Positions 24,400-32,707 of a DNA stretch of 43,939 bases are shown here, in pieces. The stretch lies in contig JAGBYG010000162.1 of assembly GCA_017628875.1 (NCBI GenBank), positions 1 through 43,939 on the forward strand, read 5' to 3'. A program made the position numbers and the translations under genes. This DNA is from Clostridia bacterium. Lineage in GTDB: Bacteria > Bacillota > Clostridia > Oscillospirales > CAG-272. The notes under the pieces are model-generated. The model saw only the letters and a program-made list of their open reading frames with translations, made no database searches and was not told the origin of the DNA. Position 1 is the stretch's first letter, and the number at the start of each line of letters is the position of its first letter.

Positions 24400-24428
24400 A
24401 TTATATCACATTTTGCAAATAAAATCAA
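24400..24428 (-). promoter_or_regulatory. Promoter of the araC-type gene
   Basis: On the minus strand, -35 TTGATT (24428-24423) and -10 TATAAT (24405-24400) with a 17-base spacer, 22 bases before the start codon. Confidence 0.7.
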
Positions 24429-24473
24429 TAGAATTTTGATAGTTTTATTAATGTAATAGCGCATTTTTACATA

Positions 24474-24502
24474 TTTACATTTATATTTATTTGGATTACA
24501 AT
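24474..24502 (+). promoter_or_regulatory. Promoter of the GH1/ABC operon
   Basis: TTTACA (24474-24479), a 17-base spacer, and TACAAT (24497-24502). It lies 86 bases before the first start codon and back to back with the araC promoter, so one regulator could control both. Confidence 0.72.
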
Positions 24503-24538
24503 GAAGCTATAAGTATTAATTAACTATTTTAACCTATA

Positions 24539-24561
24539 TTTGCACACACTAATTGTGCAAA
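24539..24561. promoter_or_regulatory. Inverted repeat operator TTTGCACA-7-TGTGCAAA
   Basis: A perfect 8-bp inverted repeat (24539-24546 and 24554-24561) with a 7-base spacer, starting about 30 bases downstream of the predicted transcription start. The form suits a LacI- or GntR-type repressor site, or an RNA hairpin in the leader. Confidence 0.65.
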
Positions 24562-24587
24562 ATACACAAAAAGAAAAGAGGTTTTTT

Positions 24588-25661
24588 ATGAAAAAGTTAA
24601 ATTTGGCGATTATCGGTCAAGGCCGAAGTGGTAAGGATATCCACGGAAAATACTATATTTCTTCCGATAATGAATTATTTAACGTGAAGTATGTTGTTGA
24701 TGCCGATGAATATCGCAGACAAGTGTCCTTGGAAAGATATCCAGGATGCCAGGTTCTTGCAGATTATAGCGAATTGTTTGGCAAAGACGATATTGACTTG
24801 GTAGTAAATGCATCATATTCCGAGATGCACTACTCAATAACAAAGGATTTGTTGCTTCACGGCTTCAACGTTCTTGTTGAAAAGCCTTTTGCAAGAAATC
24901 AGGTTGAATGTGAAGATCTTATTCGCATTTCAAAGGAAAAGGGTGTTGTTTTGGCAGTGTTCCAGCAGACATTCTTTGCTCCGTTCTATCAAGATATCTT
25001 GAATATTATTGACTCCGGTATTCTTGGTGACATTCTTCAGGTTACTATCAGATATAACGGTTTCTCAAGAAGATGGGACTGGCAGACATTGCAAAAGAGA
25101 ATGGGTGGTAATGCCTATAACACAGGTCCCCACCCCATAGGCATTGCGTTGGGTATTCTTGGATTCGACGATAACACTCAGGTTGTGTTCAGTAAGATGG
25201 CAACAAGTAAAATGTCAAGCGGTGACTATGATGACTACTGCAAGATTATTTTGTCTACACCTAATAAGCCCGTTGTTGATATTGAAATCAATAACACAGA
25301 TGGATATACACCTTACAATGTAAAATTGCAGGGAACAAATGGTTGCTTTAAGTGTAACACAACAACATGTGAATACAAGTATATTATAGACGGTGAAAAC
25401 CCCGAACGTCCCGTTCAAGAAACCTTTATGCAGAATGAAGAGGGAAATCCAATTTATTGCGGTGAAAAACTTATTGTTCACGAGGTAAAGGGTAACTATA
25501 ACGGAACTGCTTTTGACGTTGGTACAGCTAAATTGTACGAAGATGTTTATAAAGCAATCGTAGAGGGTAAGGAACTTTACGTTACTCCCGAAAAAGCACA
25601 AAAGATTGTGGCTGTTATTGAAACTGCGCACGCGCAAAATCATTTGCCGAGAAAATATTAA
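24588..25661 (+). CDS. Gfo/Idh/MocA family oxidoreductase (3)
   Basis: This 357-residue NAD(P)-dependent dehydrogenase starts at ATG 24588 behind AAAAGAGG; the frame from 24540 runs through the operator and is unlikely to be used. The Rossmann motif IIGQGRSGKDIHGKYY (about 7-22) and VEKPFARNQVE (about 96-106) are clear. The substrate domain has the MGGNAYNTGPHPIGIALGILG helix (about 178-198), with the family His. Length is normal. It heads a transport/glycosidase operon, so it probably acts on the imported sugar. Confidence 0.88.
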   Translation: MKKLNLAIIGQGRSGKDIHGKYYISSDNELFNVKYVVDADEYRRQVSLERYPGCQVLADYSELFGKDDIDLVVNASYSEMHYSITKDLLLHGFNVLVEKPFARNQVECEDLIRISKEKGVVLAVFQQTFFAPFYQDILNIIDSGILGDILQVTIRYNGFSRRWDWQTLQKRMGGNAYNTGPHPIGIALGILGFDDNTQVVFSKMATSKMSSGDYDDYCKIILSTPNKPVVDIEINNTDGYTPYNVKLQGTNGCFKCNTTTCEYKYIIDGENPERPVQETFMQNEEGNPIYCGEKLIVHEVKGNYNGTAFDVGTAKLYEDVYKAIVEGKELYVTPEKAQKIVAVIETAHAQNHLPRKY

Positions 25662-25675
25662 TAAGGGGTGCGCTT

Positions 25676-27037
25676 ATGTATGAAGAGTTGATTTTCCCGA
25701 AGGGGTTTGTTTTCGGTGCAGCTACTGCCGCTCTTCAGGTTGAAGGTGATAGAGCAGGTCGAGGTGATTGCATTTGGGACGATTATTGTTCTAAGCCGGG
25801 CAATATTTTAGATGGAACAAATGTTGACGTTGCCTGTGATCACGTTCACAGATATAAAGAGGACGTGGCAATTATGAAGAAGATGGGACTTGATGCATAT
25901 CGTTTCTCAATTTCTTGGCCAAGAATATTTCCTGATGATAGCGGAGTGCCCAATCAAGCAGGAGTTGAGTTTTACAACAATCTTATTGATGAATTGCTCA
26001 AAAACGGTATTGAACCTTATATAACTCTCTTCCACTGGGAGCTTCCTACTTATATTCAAAGAGTGGGTGGTTGGAGTAATCCGACTATTGCCGATAAGTT
26101 TGGGGATTTTGCTCGTTTCGTTGGTCAAACCTACGGAGATAGAGTTAAAAAGTATATCACTTTCAATGAACCACAAAGCTTTTTGGGATATGGATATAGA
26201 AGAGGAAGCCATCCTCCGTCTCTTAAAATGACGGACAAGGAATACTTGTACGCAATTCATAATTTCTTTAGAGCTCACGGCATGGCAGTTAGAGCATTGA
26301 GAGCGACTGTTGAAAATGCGGAAATTGGTATTACGATGTCAACCAATGCTAACTATCCTGCAAGCAATAGCCCTGAGGATATCGAAGCTGCAAAGATGAG
26401 TAATCTTGATATTGTAAATGACGATGGTTTCATTATGAATATCGTGCATTGGTGCGATCCTATTTATTTCGGTAAATATCCCGATAAGGCTTATGAGGTG
26501 TTCGGAGACGATATGCCCTATATGTCCGAAGAGGACTCGAAATTAATTTCTGAGCCGCTTGACTTCCACGGTCAAAACTGCTATTGCTCATCGATGATTA
26601 AGTCCGATGGCAAGGGCGGTTATGAGGTTGCAAAGCGCCCGCTTGGTAGTGCTAAAAACTCATTGAACTGGCCGGTAACACCGGAAGCCATAGGTTCTGT
26701 GTGCAAAATATTATATGAAAGATATGGCAAACCTATTTACATTACTGAAAATGGTATTTGCTGTAATGACTGGATATGTGAAGATGGAGAGGTTCACGAT
26801 AGCTATCGTGTGGATTTCTATCACAAGTATCTTAAAAATTTGAATGAGGCGATTAAGGACGGTGCAGACGTCCGTGGCTATTTTGCTTGGTCTTTGATGG
26901 ACAACTTCGAGTGGACCAAGGGATATACCGCTCGCTTTGGAATCGTGTACGTTGACTACGATACACAAGAAAGAATCCCTAAGGATTCAGCTAAGTTTTA
27001 TTCTGAGATAATCAGATTAAATAAATCAAATCGATAA
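25676..27037 (+). CDS. Family 1 glycoside hydrolase (beta-glycosidase)
   Basis: This 453-residue retaining beta-glycosidase has the complete GH1 signature: N-terminal FPKGFVFGAATAALQVEG, acid/base in TFNEP (about E165), nucleophile in YITENG (about E358), and the FAWSLMDNFEW motif near the end. The length is typical (440-480). There is no signal peptide, so it works in the cytoplasm on disaccharides or aryl-glycosides brought in by the ABC transporter next to it. It lacks the phospho-binding features expected of 6-phospho-beta-glycosidases as far as I can judge, which fits ABC rather than PTS uptake. It starts behind AGGGGTG. Confidence 0.93.
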   Translation: MYEELIFPKGFVFGAATAALQVEGDRAGRGDCIWDDYCSKPGNILDGTNVDVACDHVHRYKEDVAIMKKMGLDAYRFSISWPRIFPDDSGVPNQAGVEFYNNLIDELLKNGIEPYITLFHWELPTYIQRVGGWSNPTIADKFGDFARFVGQTYGDRVKKYITFNEPQSFLGYGYRRGSHPPSLKMTDKEYLYAIHNFFRAHGMAVRALRATVENAEIGITMSTNANYPASNSPEDIEAAKMSNLDIVNDDGFIMNIVHWCDPIYFGKYPDKAYEVFGDDMPYMSEEDSKLISEPLDFHGQNCYCSSMIKSDGKGGYEVAKRPLGSAKNSLNWPVTPEAIGSVCKILYERYGKPIYITENGICCNDWICEDGEVHDSYRVDFYHKYLKNLNEAIKDGADVRGYFAWSLMDNFEWTKGYTARFGIVYVDYDTQERIPKDSAKFYSEIIRLNKSNR

Positions 27038-27050
27038 GGAGAAAATTATC

Positions 27051-28343
27051 ATGAAAAGAATAATTAGTATGATTTTAGTGCTTGTTATGATAGCTGCTAC
27101 TTTGGTAGTATTTTCAAGCTGTGGCGGTAATAATAACAATGGCAAAACAGTTGTAAGAATTGGTCGTTGGGCAAGTGAATGGGAAAAAGAAGTTTTCGAA
27201 GCTTGGACAGCAGAATTCGAATCAGAGAACCCCGATATTGATATCGTTTGGGAATGGAATGCTTATAACTCACACTTCGACAGAATTAAGACAGACCTTC
27301 TTAGCCAGATGGCTGCGGATATTATCTTCGTAAACCACTGGGGTTGGTATCCTTATCGTAACGTTGATATGTTTGTAGATCTTAGCACAGTTCCCGAGCT
27401 TCAGGAATGCTTTGATAACCTCATCCCCGAAGCACAGAATGCATTTGTATTCAATGGCAAAACAATCGGTATGCCTATCGGATTTGTAACTCGTGTTCCC
27501 GTAGTTAACACAACATTGTTTGAAAATGCAGGTGTTGAAATTCCTACTGACAGAACATCTTGCTTTACACCTTCAGAATTTGTAGAACTTATTACTCCTG
27601 TAATGAACCACCCTGCCAATAACGTTGAGCTTGGTTTGAATATCACACTTAATGACTTGCTCTATTGCATGCTTGCGAGCGTTGGTACACCTATGTTTGA
27701 TGAAAATAATGAAATTCACATTGATAATCCCACAGCTATTGCAGCAGTTAAGGAATTCCAGGATTTCGTTTACGGAAGCGGTATCGTTATTCCTTATCAG
27801 CAGTCAACAGGCTCCGGTAAATACGGTAGTGTAACAGATTGCTTGCTTTATAAGAACCCTCAGGGTGACAGACTTGTAGCTGCCGGTTACAGTAACCCCG
27901 GTAACCTTCTCACACCCACAAGTGGTGGTGTAAGTGTTGCAACAATCCCCGGTATCAAGGCAACGGGTGGCGTTGATACAATTGTAGCTGATACAAACGT
28001 TCTTGTAGTTCCTACATTCAGCAAGGTTAAGGACGAAGCTTACAGAGTAATTAAGTGGTTTATGGAAAAGGAAAATCAGCTTAAGTACGTTGAATTCGGT
28101 GATCTTCCTTGCAATGCTGAAGCATTTGAAGAAGTATTTACAGATACAGATAGATTTGATCCCGAAATTTACTCTGCTTATAAGGTGGGTATGGATAACA
28201 TTTACTTTGGTAAGTCAACCTCCTCCAGATGGCAGGCATTTATCGCAGGTTACTTTAAGAGACTTTGCGAAGGCACAATTACTCCCGAACAGTTCTGTAA
28301 AGAAGTTACAGAAAAAGGACCTCAGTATTTTGAAGAGGAATAA
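27051..28343 (+). CDS. ABC sugar transporter solute-binding lipoprotein
   Basis: This 430-residue family 1 extracellular binding protein has a lipoprotein signal peptide (residues 1-25, hydrophobic core SMILVLVMIAATLVVF) with lipobox VFSSC and mature Cys about 25. A glycine/asparagine linker (GGNNNNG) follows. Typical features are WEKEVFEAWTAEFESENPDIDIVWEW near the N-terminus and aromatic residues that would stack on sugar. It captures an oligosaccharide outside the membrane for the two permeases downstream. AGGAGA is upstream of the start. Confidence 0.93.
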   Translation: MKRIISMILVLVMIAATLVVFSSCGGNNNNGKTVVRIGRWASEWEKEVFEAWTAEFESENPDIDIVWEWNAYNSHFDRIKTDLLSQMAADIIFVNHWGWYPYRNVDMFVDLSTVPELQECFDNLIPEAQNAFVFNGKTIGMPIGFVTRVPVVNTTLFENAGVEIPTDRTSCFTPSEFVELITPVMNHPANNVELGLNITLNDLLYCMLASVGTPMFDENNEIHIDNPTAIAAVKEFQDFVYGSGIVIPYQQSTGSGKYGSVTDCLLYKNPQGDRLVAAGYSNPGNLLTPTSGGVSVATIPGIKATGGVDTIVADTNVLVVPTFSKVKDEAYRVIKWFMEKENQLKYVEFGDLPCNAEAFEEVFTDTDRFDPEIYSAYKVGMDNIYFGKSTSSRWQAFIAGYFKRLCEGTITPEQFCKEVTEKGPQYFEEE

Positions 28344-28376
28344 TTAATTTATATTCAAAAAATAAGGTGATATAAG

Positions 28377-29312
28377 ATGATTAAAAAGAAGAAAAGGAAC
28401 AAACAAAACCTCGGGTGGCTTTTTGTTAGCCCTTGGGTGTTTGGATTTGTTTCGTTAACAGTATTACCTCTTTTATATTCACTATATCTATCTTTTCACG
28501 ACTGGAATATGTTTTCTGATCCTAAATTTGTTGGGCTTAAGAATTTTGAACTTCTGTTCGATAAAACATCGATCTATGGCGATGCGTTCTATGCGGCGTT
28601 ATCGAATAACTTGATATACGTTTGTGTTGCTGCTGTGATTAACTTTACAGTTGGTATAACCATCGCCTGGTCGATATTTAGACCAAGTAAGCTAAATTCA
28701 ACATTGAGAACTATTATTTATATGCCAAGTATGATAATTAGTTTTGCTTTGTCTATGATGATGAGCCCCATATTTAGCAGCAATGAATTTTCACTTATTA
28801 ATCAGATAAGACAAGCAATGGGGCTTGATCTTCAAAACTGGCTCGGAACAAGAGGGCAGGGCGTTTGGGTTCTTTGTATCCTTTGTTTCTGGGGCGTTGG
28901 TGGTGCGATGATGACATATATTTCAGGAATGAAAAATATTGATAAAAGTGTTTATGAAGCAGCAAAGCTTGACGGTGCCGCAAATATGCGACTCCTTGTG
29001 AGTATTTGTCTTCCACTTTTGGCACCAATGATAGTATATCAGGTAATTATGACATTTGTTGGCGGTCTTCAGGCGTTTGATAACGTTATGGGCTTGGCAA
29101 CGATTTGCGGTGGTAACGGTACTGCAAACATGGGTACCGATAACTCACTTGCAACGCTTGTATTCTACCTATACAATCTTGGTTTTAAGGACTTTAAAAT
29201 GGGTATGGCGAGTGCGCTTGGTTGGATTACGTTTGCTATTACGGGCGTATTCGGTATAGCGTTGCTTGTATTTGTTCAAAAAACGGGCTATTACAGTATA
29301 GATGGTGATTGA
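28377..29312 (+). CDS. ABC sugar transporter permease (MalF type)
   Basis: This 311-residue inner membrane permease has about six membrane segments and the EAA loop YEAAKLDGAANMRLLVSICLPLLAP (about residues 203-227), which docks to the ATPase. The N-terminus (KNLGWLFVSPWVFGFVSLTVLPLLYSLYLSFHDW) is typical of MalF/UgpA-type sugar permeases. It forms the channel with the next gene. The start is preceded by AAGGTGAT. Confidence 0.93.
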   Translation: MIKKKKRNKQNLGWLFVSPWVFGFVSLTVLPLLYSLYLSFHDWNMFSDPKFVGLKNFELLFDKTSIYGDAFYAALSNNLIYVCVAAVINFTVGITIAWSIFRPSKLNSTLRTIIYMPSMIISFALSMMMSPIFSSNEFSLINQIRQAMGLDLQNWLGTRGQGVWVLCILCFWGVGGAMMTYISGMKNIDKSVYEAAKLDGAANMRLLVSICLPLLAPMIVYQVIMTFVGGLQAFDNVMGLATICGGNGTANMGTDNSLATLVFYLYNLGFKDFKMGMASALGWITFAITGVFGIALLVFVQKTGYYSIDGD

Positions 29313-29313
29313 T

Positions 29314-30156
29314 ATGAAAAAGATACATTTAAAACAAAAGCCCGCTTTGTCGGAAATATTAATGAAAACATTCACTATTTGTTTGGCGATATTGATTTTG
29401 TTCCCATTTGTATGGTTGCTTCTCACATCGCTTAAAACAGTAGATGAATATTATACTTCACCGGCTCCGTTATTCCCATCTGATCCTCAGTGGAGCAGAT
29501 TTTGGACGGTGTTGGTTGATCTTGAGTTCTATACTCCGATGCTCAACAGTATATTGATTGCTGCTTGCTCGGTAGTAATTTCACTTACGATGAACTCATT
29601 TATTGGATACGGAATGGCACGTTTCAAATTCAAAGGAAAGAACATCGTATTTATTTTGATACTTGTTACTATGTTCTTACCTGCGCAGGTAACGTCAATT
29701 CCTAAATTCCTGTTATATTACAAACTTGGTTGGCTTGATACATATTTGCCGATTATCATACCAATGTTCTTTGGTTCTTCAACGGGTATTTTGTATATCT
29801 CGCAGTTCATTAGAACAGTTCCAAAGGAAATGGACGAGGCGGCAATGGTTGACGGATGCGGACACCTCAGAATTTGGTCACAAATTGTTATACCGCAGAT
29901 TGTACCTGCATTGGTTCTTTCCGGTATCAACGCATTCCTTTCAAGCTGGAAATCAAGTATGGGCCCCTTGATTTATTTGCGTAGCCCCGATCTTTATACA
30001 GTACCACTTGCGTTGCTGTATTTCCAATCTCCTGAGTCTAACAGTAATTTGATGCTTATGACCGGTGTATTGATTTCTATGATACCTACTCTTATTGTAT
30101 TTATTATTGGACAGGTAATTATGGATAAGGGCGCTACAACAGCAGATCTTAAATAA
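29314..30156 (+). CDS. ABC sugar transporter permease (MalG type)
   Basis: This 280-residue permease partners the one upstream. I chose ATG 29314, one base after the previous stop; ATG 29302 would add four residues. It has about six membrane segments and the EAA loop DEAAMVDGCGHLRIWSQIVIPQIVP (about residues 172-196), followed by a typical MalG/UgpE C-terminus. It imports the captured oligosaccharide together with the MalF-type subunit and an ATPase (possibly the one at 36367). Confidence 0.92.
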   Translation: MKKIHLKQKPALSEILMKTFTICLAILILFPFVWLLLTSLKTVDEYYTSPAPLFPSDPQWSRFWTVLVDLEFYTPMLNSILIAACSVVISLTMNSFIGYGMARFKFKGKNIVFILILVTMFLPAQVTSIPKFLLYYKLGWLDTYLPIIIPMFFGSSTGILYISQFIRTVPKEMDEAAMVDGCGHLRIWSQIVIPQIVPALVLSGINAFLSSWKSSMGPLIYLRSPDLYTVPLALLYFQSPESNSNLMLMTGVLISMIPTLIVFIIGQVIMDKGATTADLK

Positions 30157-30171
30157 AAAGGAGTTACAAGT

Positions 30172-32697
30172 ATGAAAAAAGTTAATTTGATTGCTAAACT
30201 GCTTTTCATTGTCTATGTGTTGACAACGATTTTGAGCTCTTGTGCAGTTCAGACGCTTGTTAACATTGACATTAAAGAAAGTGATGAGCAAATTATTCAG
30301 TCAATCCTTGCAGAGAGTAAGAATAGCGTAAATACTCTTGTTCAAGATCCCGAATTCTATATGAATGGTGTTTCTGAATTTGAGGTTGACGCTACTGACC
30401 CCAATGCAGTTGCTAACGAAACTTCCTCAAGCCACGTTGTAAATGAGAAGTTCGAGTTAGATATTGATTCTGTTACAACAGGTAACAAATATGACCCCAA
30501 CGAAGTAAACGTATACGGTCAGTTCGTTTCTCCCTCGGGTGTTCTTTATGAAATGCCCGGTTTCTGGTATGTTGATTGTGATAGATACCTTGTTGAACTT
30601 GACGAAACTCTTGAATATGAGCTTAAAGGATACACAATCAACGGTGCTACTGCAACCGGCGTTATCGATGAAAAAGATGGAGTAAAGATTCCCGTTGCCA
30701 AAATCAATTTTAATTCTACATCATCTGCAGCTCAGCAGGTAGGTGTAGCACTTGACAAATCTCAGCTTAATATCAGAGTTGGAGCTGCATTTACACACGT
30801 TATCTCCGTATGGCTTCGTGTTGACGAGGGCTTTACAGGTGATGCGCTTTACCTTAGATTGTATTCATCATCTGAGGCAAACGATACCTTCTATAAAATA
30901 GATGCAAGCGAGCTTTCCACTGAATGGAAAAAGTTTGAGTTTGCATATAACGAAGGATTTTATAGTAGTGCCGCAGTTGAAGATTTCAAGAAAAACTATT
31001 CTTTGTTTATTCAGACATCCGGTATTGATGAAAATAACGGCAGCAAAAATTATGAAGCAGTAAACGGAACAGTTTACGCATCAAATTTTGCATTTGAAAA
31101 CATTATCACATATACCGACGGAACAAGTGCTGTAAACAGTACCTTTACACTTGTTGATTTTGTTGCTTCTGAACTTGCAAATTACAGAAGCGGAGATATC
31201 AATGGTAAGGAAGTAATTACTATTGGTGAAGAAGGAAACTTCAAGATTCGTTTCAGATTTACCGAGGTTGGTGAATGGACATATCGCATTGTTATGGAAA
31301 AGAACAATGTGAGAATTTGCACATACACTTCAAGTGTAGTTGCAACAGAAAACCCCGATGAAGAAGAGAATAGAGGTATTATCGTGGTTGAACCTACTCT
31401 CAAGCGTAACTTTATGTTTGAGGACGGCACACCCTATGCTCCCATCGGTATTAACGTTCCATATACTGTTGACCCCGTTAGAGGAACATACGACTATGAG
31501 TCATATTTCCCTAAGATGTCGGCAGCAGGTATGAACTTCTCAAGAACTTGGCTTACTTACGTTGGAAACGGTGTTTCTAACACAGAAGGTGGTGTTCTTA
31601 ATTATGATGCAAGACAGAATAGAGCATATGCATTTGACCATATCCTCGACCTTGCAGATGAATACGGAATTTACTTGCAAATTCCTATGGAACACACCGG
31701 TTGGTTTAGAGAAAATCAACTTTGGGACTCCTGTCCTTACAATGTGATTAATGGCGGTTACCTTGAACATTCATTTGAATTCTTTACAGATGAGCGCGCA
31801 AAGGAAGATTACAAAAAGCTTCTTAGATATTATATTGCTCGTTATTCATATTCACGTTATATTATGAACTGGGAAATCTTTAACGAGATTGGTCACGTTA
31901 CTGATTATGACGGTGATATTGCAAAGGCTTGGGCTAACGAAATGGGTAGCTACCTTCACTCAATAGATCCATATAGACATATGGTATCTATGAGTAGTGC
32001 AAATGACTACTCCGATACCTGCTATACTGCAGAAGAGCTTGATTTCACATCATTCCACAGCTATATTTACGGTAATAAATATGCAGCAAAGACAGTAAGT
32101 GAATGTGTAAGAATGTATCAGTGGCTCGATAAACCTGCTATGATTGGTGAAATCGGTGCTTCCGGTACAAGTGAAATCGTAAACTTTGCAGCAGACCCTG
32201 ATTATTACATTTTAAGACAAGCACCTTACACAATTTTTGGTGGTGCAGCTGCATCCCCGATGTATTTCTGGTGGCAGATGTGTGATAAGTATGATCATTA
32301 TGATAACGTTACACCTGCAACAAAACTTTTTGAACTTTTGCCTAATAAGTGGATAACAATGCCACAGATCAATTCTGCTAAGAAGCAGGATACAGGAGTA
32401 AACGTATTGTACGAATGCTCTCGTGGTATTGCCGTTTGGGGCTTTAAGGATAATACATCTGCATATATTTATATGATGGATAACGATTATAGTTATGCAA
32501 ATCATAATCCTGAAGAGAAGAGTGATACTGTTATTACGCTTCTTGATATGGCAAATGGTAGTTACACAGTTAGAGTATTTGATACTCAAAACGGTGTAGT
32601 ATGCGGAACATTTGATGTAAACGCAAGTGGAGGTCAGCTTAAGATTTCCGTACCTGCTTGGTCATCAGATTTGGCTCTTTTGATTGAGCAGAAATGA
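30172..32697 (+). CDS. GH5-like surface lipoprotein with DUF5060 domain
   Basis: This 841-residue protein begins with a lipoprotein signal peptide (lipobox LSSC, Cys about 24), so it is anchored outside the cell. Residues about 88-150 and 330-385 look like a DUF5060 domain (KFELDIDSVTTGNKYDPNEVNVYGQFVSPSG ... FRFTEVGEWTYRI) split by an inserted beta-sandwich, probably a carbohydrate-binding module (about 155-320). The catalytic (beta/alpha)8 barrel spans about 400-745, with acid/base NWEIFNEIGH (about E572) and nucleophile IGEIGAS (about E660), as in GH5/clan A. A small beta domain ends it. It likely trims a polysaccharide at the cell surface for the ABC importer. Confidence 0.87.
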   Translation: MKKVNLIAKLLFIVYVLTTILSSCAVQTLVNIDIKESDEQIIQSILAESKNSVNTLVQDPEFYMNGVSEFEVDATDPNAVANETSSSHVVNEKFELDIDSVTTGNKYDPNEVNVYGQFVSPSGVLYEMPGFWYVDCDRYLVELDETLEYELKGYTINGATATGVIDEKDGVKIPVAKINFNSTSSAAQQVGVALDKSQLNIRVGAAFTHVISVWLRVDEGFTGDALYLRLYSSSEANDTFYKIDASELSTEWKKFEFAYNEGFYSSAAVEDFKKNYSLFIQTSGIDENNGSKNYEAVNGTVYASNFAFENIITYTDGTSAVNSTFTLVDFVASELANYRSGDINGKEVITIGEEGNFKIRFRFTEVGEWTYRIVMEKNNVRICTYTSSVVATENPDEEENRGIIVVEPTLKRNFMFEDGTPYAPIGINVPYTVDPVRGTYDYESYFPKMSAAGMNFSRTWLTYVGNGVSNTEGGVLNYDARQNRAYAFDHILDLADEYGIYLQIPMEHTGWFRENQLWDSCPYNVINGGYLEHSFEFFTDERAKEDYKKLLRYYIARYSYSRYIMNWEIFNEIGHVTDYDGDIAKAWANEMGSYLHSIDPYRHMVSMSSANDYSDTCYTAEELDFTSFHSYIYGNKYAAKTVSECVRMYQWLDKPAMIGEIGASGTSEIVNFAADPDYYILRQAPYTIFGGAAASPMYFWWQMCDKYDHYDNVTPATKLFELLPNKWITMPQINSAKKQDTGVNVLYECSRGIAVWGFKDNTSAYIYMMDNDYSYANHNPEEKSDTVITLLDMANGSYTVRVFDTQNGVVCGTFDVNASGGQLKISVPAWSSDLALLIEQK

Positions 32698-32707
32698 GGT
32701 GAAGCAA

